Part shown: positions 5,765 to 5,981 of the stretch, one piece after another
Layout of the letters: each line of letters starts with the position of its first letter
Numbering within the stretch: the first letter of the stretch is position 1
The notes under the pieces: generated by a model
Database searches by the model: none
The model's input: the letters and a program-made list of their open reading frames with translations, nothing else
Told to the model about the DNA's origin: nothing
Position numbers and translations under genes: made by a program
From: UBA4823 sp034436035
GTDB lineage: Bacteria > Chloroflexota > Anaerolineae > Anaerolineales > UBA4823
Assembly (NCBI GenBank): GCA_034436035.1
Contig: DAOTVW010000111.1
Location: forward strand, 1 to 5,981
Length of the DNA: 5,981 bases
Reading direction: 5' to 3'

Positions 5765-5873
5765 TTCGGCGGACTAAAGTCCTGCCTCAAAACATGAAAG
5801 TCGGGTAAATCCGACTCATATCCCCAGTCCGAAGGACTTACACGGATTGAGCAGGCGGCTTTAGCCCCGCGAA
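5765..5873. repeat. 109-bp structured repeat, copy 3
   Basis: Nearly identical to copy 1 (107 of 109), although copy 2 lies between them. The AGTCGG/CCGACT hairpin is at 5799-5816. Downstream it shares the tail ACGCA..CCGCGAAAAACA (from 5874) with copy 1, which marks the conserved module as longer than the 109-bp core. No clear target-site duplication is visible around any copy. Confidence 0.85.
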
Positions 5874-5930
5874 ACGCAACCCGCGAAAAACAGCGATCTT
5901 GATGAACTGTTATTCAAAACAACATATAGA

Positions 5931-5957
5931 CAGGATTTACAGGATGAACAAGATTGT
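5931..5957. repeat. Three tandem 9-mers, CAGGATTTA type
   Basis: CAGGATTTA (5931-5939), CAGGATGAA (5940-5948) and CAAGATTGT (5949-5957), the last one degenerate. From memory, GACAGGATTTACAGGAT-like strings recur between genes in many unrelated bacteria, often as 9-base tandems; not checked here. The block sits just upstream of a Shine-Dalgarno at the window edge. Confidence 0.6.
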
Positions 5958-5965
5958 TTTCGTTG

Positions 5966-5972
5966 AAAGGAG
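5966..5972 (+). promoter_or_regulatory. Shine-Dalgarno of a gene starting at or beyond the right edge
   Basis: AAAGGAG followed by AAAGTTTTG to the last base. A TTG at 5979-5981 would be a start at 6-base spacing; a start codon beginning at 5981 would have 8. No start codon can be confirmed inside the window. If real, the gene is divergent from the TetR operon and the repeat array lies in its upstream region. Confidence 0.45.
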
Positions 5973-5981
5973 AAAGTTTTG

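Noticed and set aside
5371..5790. 139-residue minus-strand reading frame over the repeats
   Set aside because: It consists almost wholly of translated 109-bp repeats and spacers, has a TTG start and no ribosome site, and the copies differ mostly by amino acid changes. Treated as a by-product of the repeats.
5468..5873. CRISPR array
   Set aside because: Units of 109 bp are far too long, there are only three, and the spacers are related to each other instead of unique. No cas gene is present.
5899..5930. Plus-strand promoter from TTGATG (5899-5904) and TATAGA (5925-5930)
   Set aside because: The spacing of 20 bases is too long for a standard promoter and both hexamers are only moderate matches.

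Overview
The window carries a five-gene, minus-strand operon for a tripartite ABC export system, read from about 5260 down to 131, with its own TetR-type repressor as first gene. Order of transcription: TetR regulator (5235-4462), FtsX/MacB-type permease 1 (4465-3236), permease 2 (3226-2009), ABC ATPase of the LolD/MacB class (1992-1294) and a lipoprotein HlyD/RND-type adaptor (1273-131). All junctions are tight: a 4-base ATGA overlap, then gaps of 9, 16 and 20 bases, most with strong Shine-Dalgarno sequences placed at or inside the end of the gene before. The two permeases are divergent paralogues, so the transporter is probably a heterodimer plus two ATPase copies, with the adaptor anchored outside the membrane through its lipidated cysteine. 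The substrate cannot be read from the sequence.

A 19-base near-palindrome (5251-5269) lies between the likely -10 box and the TetR start codon. It is the obvious candidate operator for self-repression and hence control of the whole pump.

The left edge (1-57) may hold the last codons of a plus-strand gene converging on the operon, followed at once by a hairpin (58-87) that could end transcription from both sides. The assignment of those codons is weak, because several frames are open.

The right 570 bases hold no convincing gene but are crowded with repeats: a fragment resembling a widespread intergenic repeat (5412-5457); three copies of a 109-bp element with imperfect terminal inverted repeats and four small hairpins (5468-5576, 5624-5732, 5765-5873), separated by related spacers; and three tandem 9-mers (5931-5957). 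At the very end a good Shine-Dalgarno sequence suggests that a plus-strand gene starts at or just past the edge.

Organism: roughly half G+C, a Thr-Pro-rich linker after the lipobox, TetR-led FtsX-permease operons and intergenic repeats of this style suggest a Chloroflexota bacterium (Anaerolineae-like). This is an inference from style, not proof.
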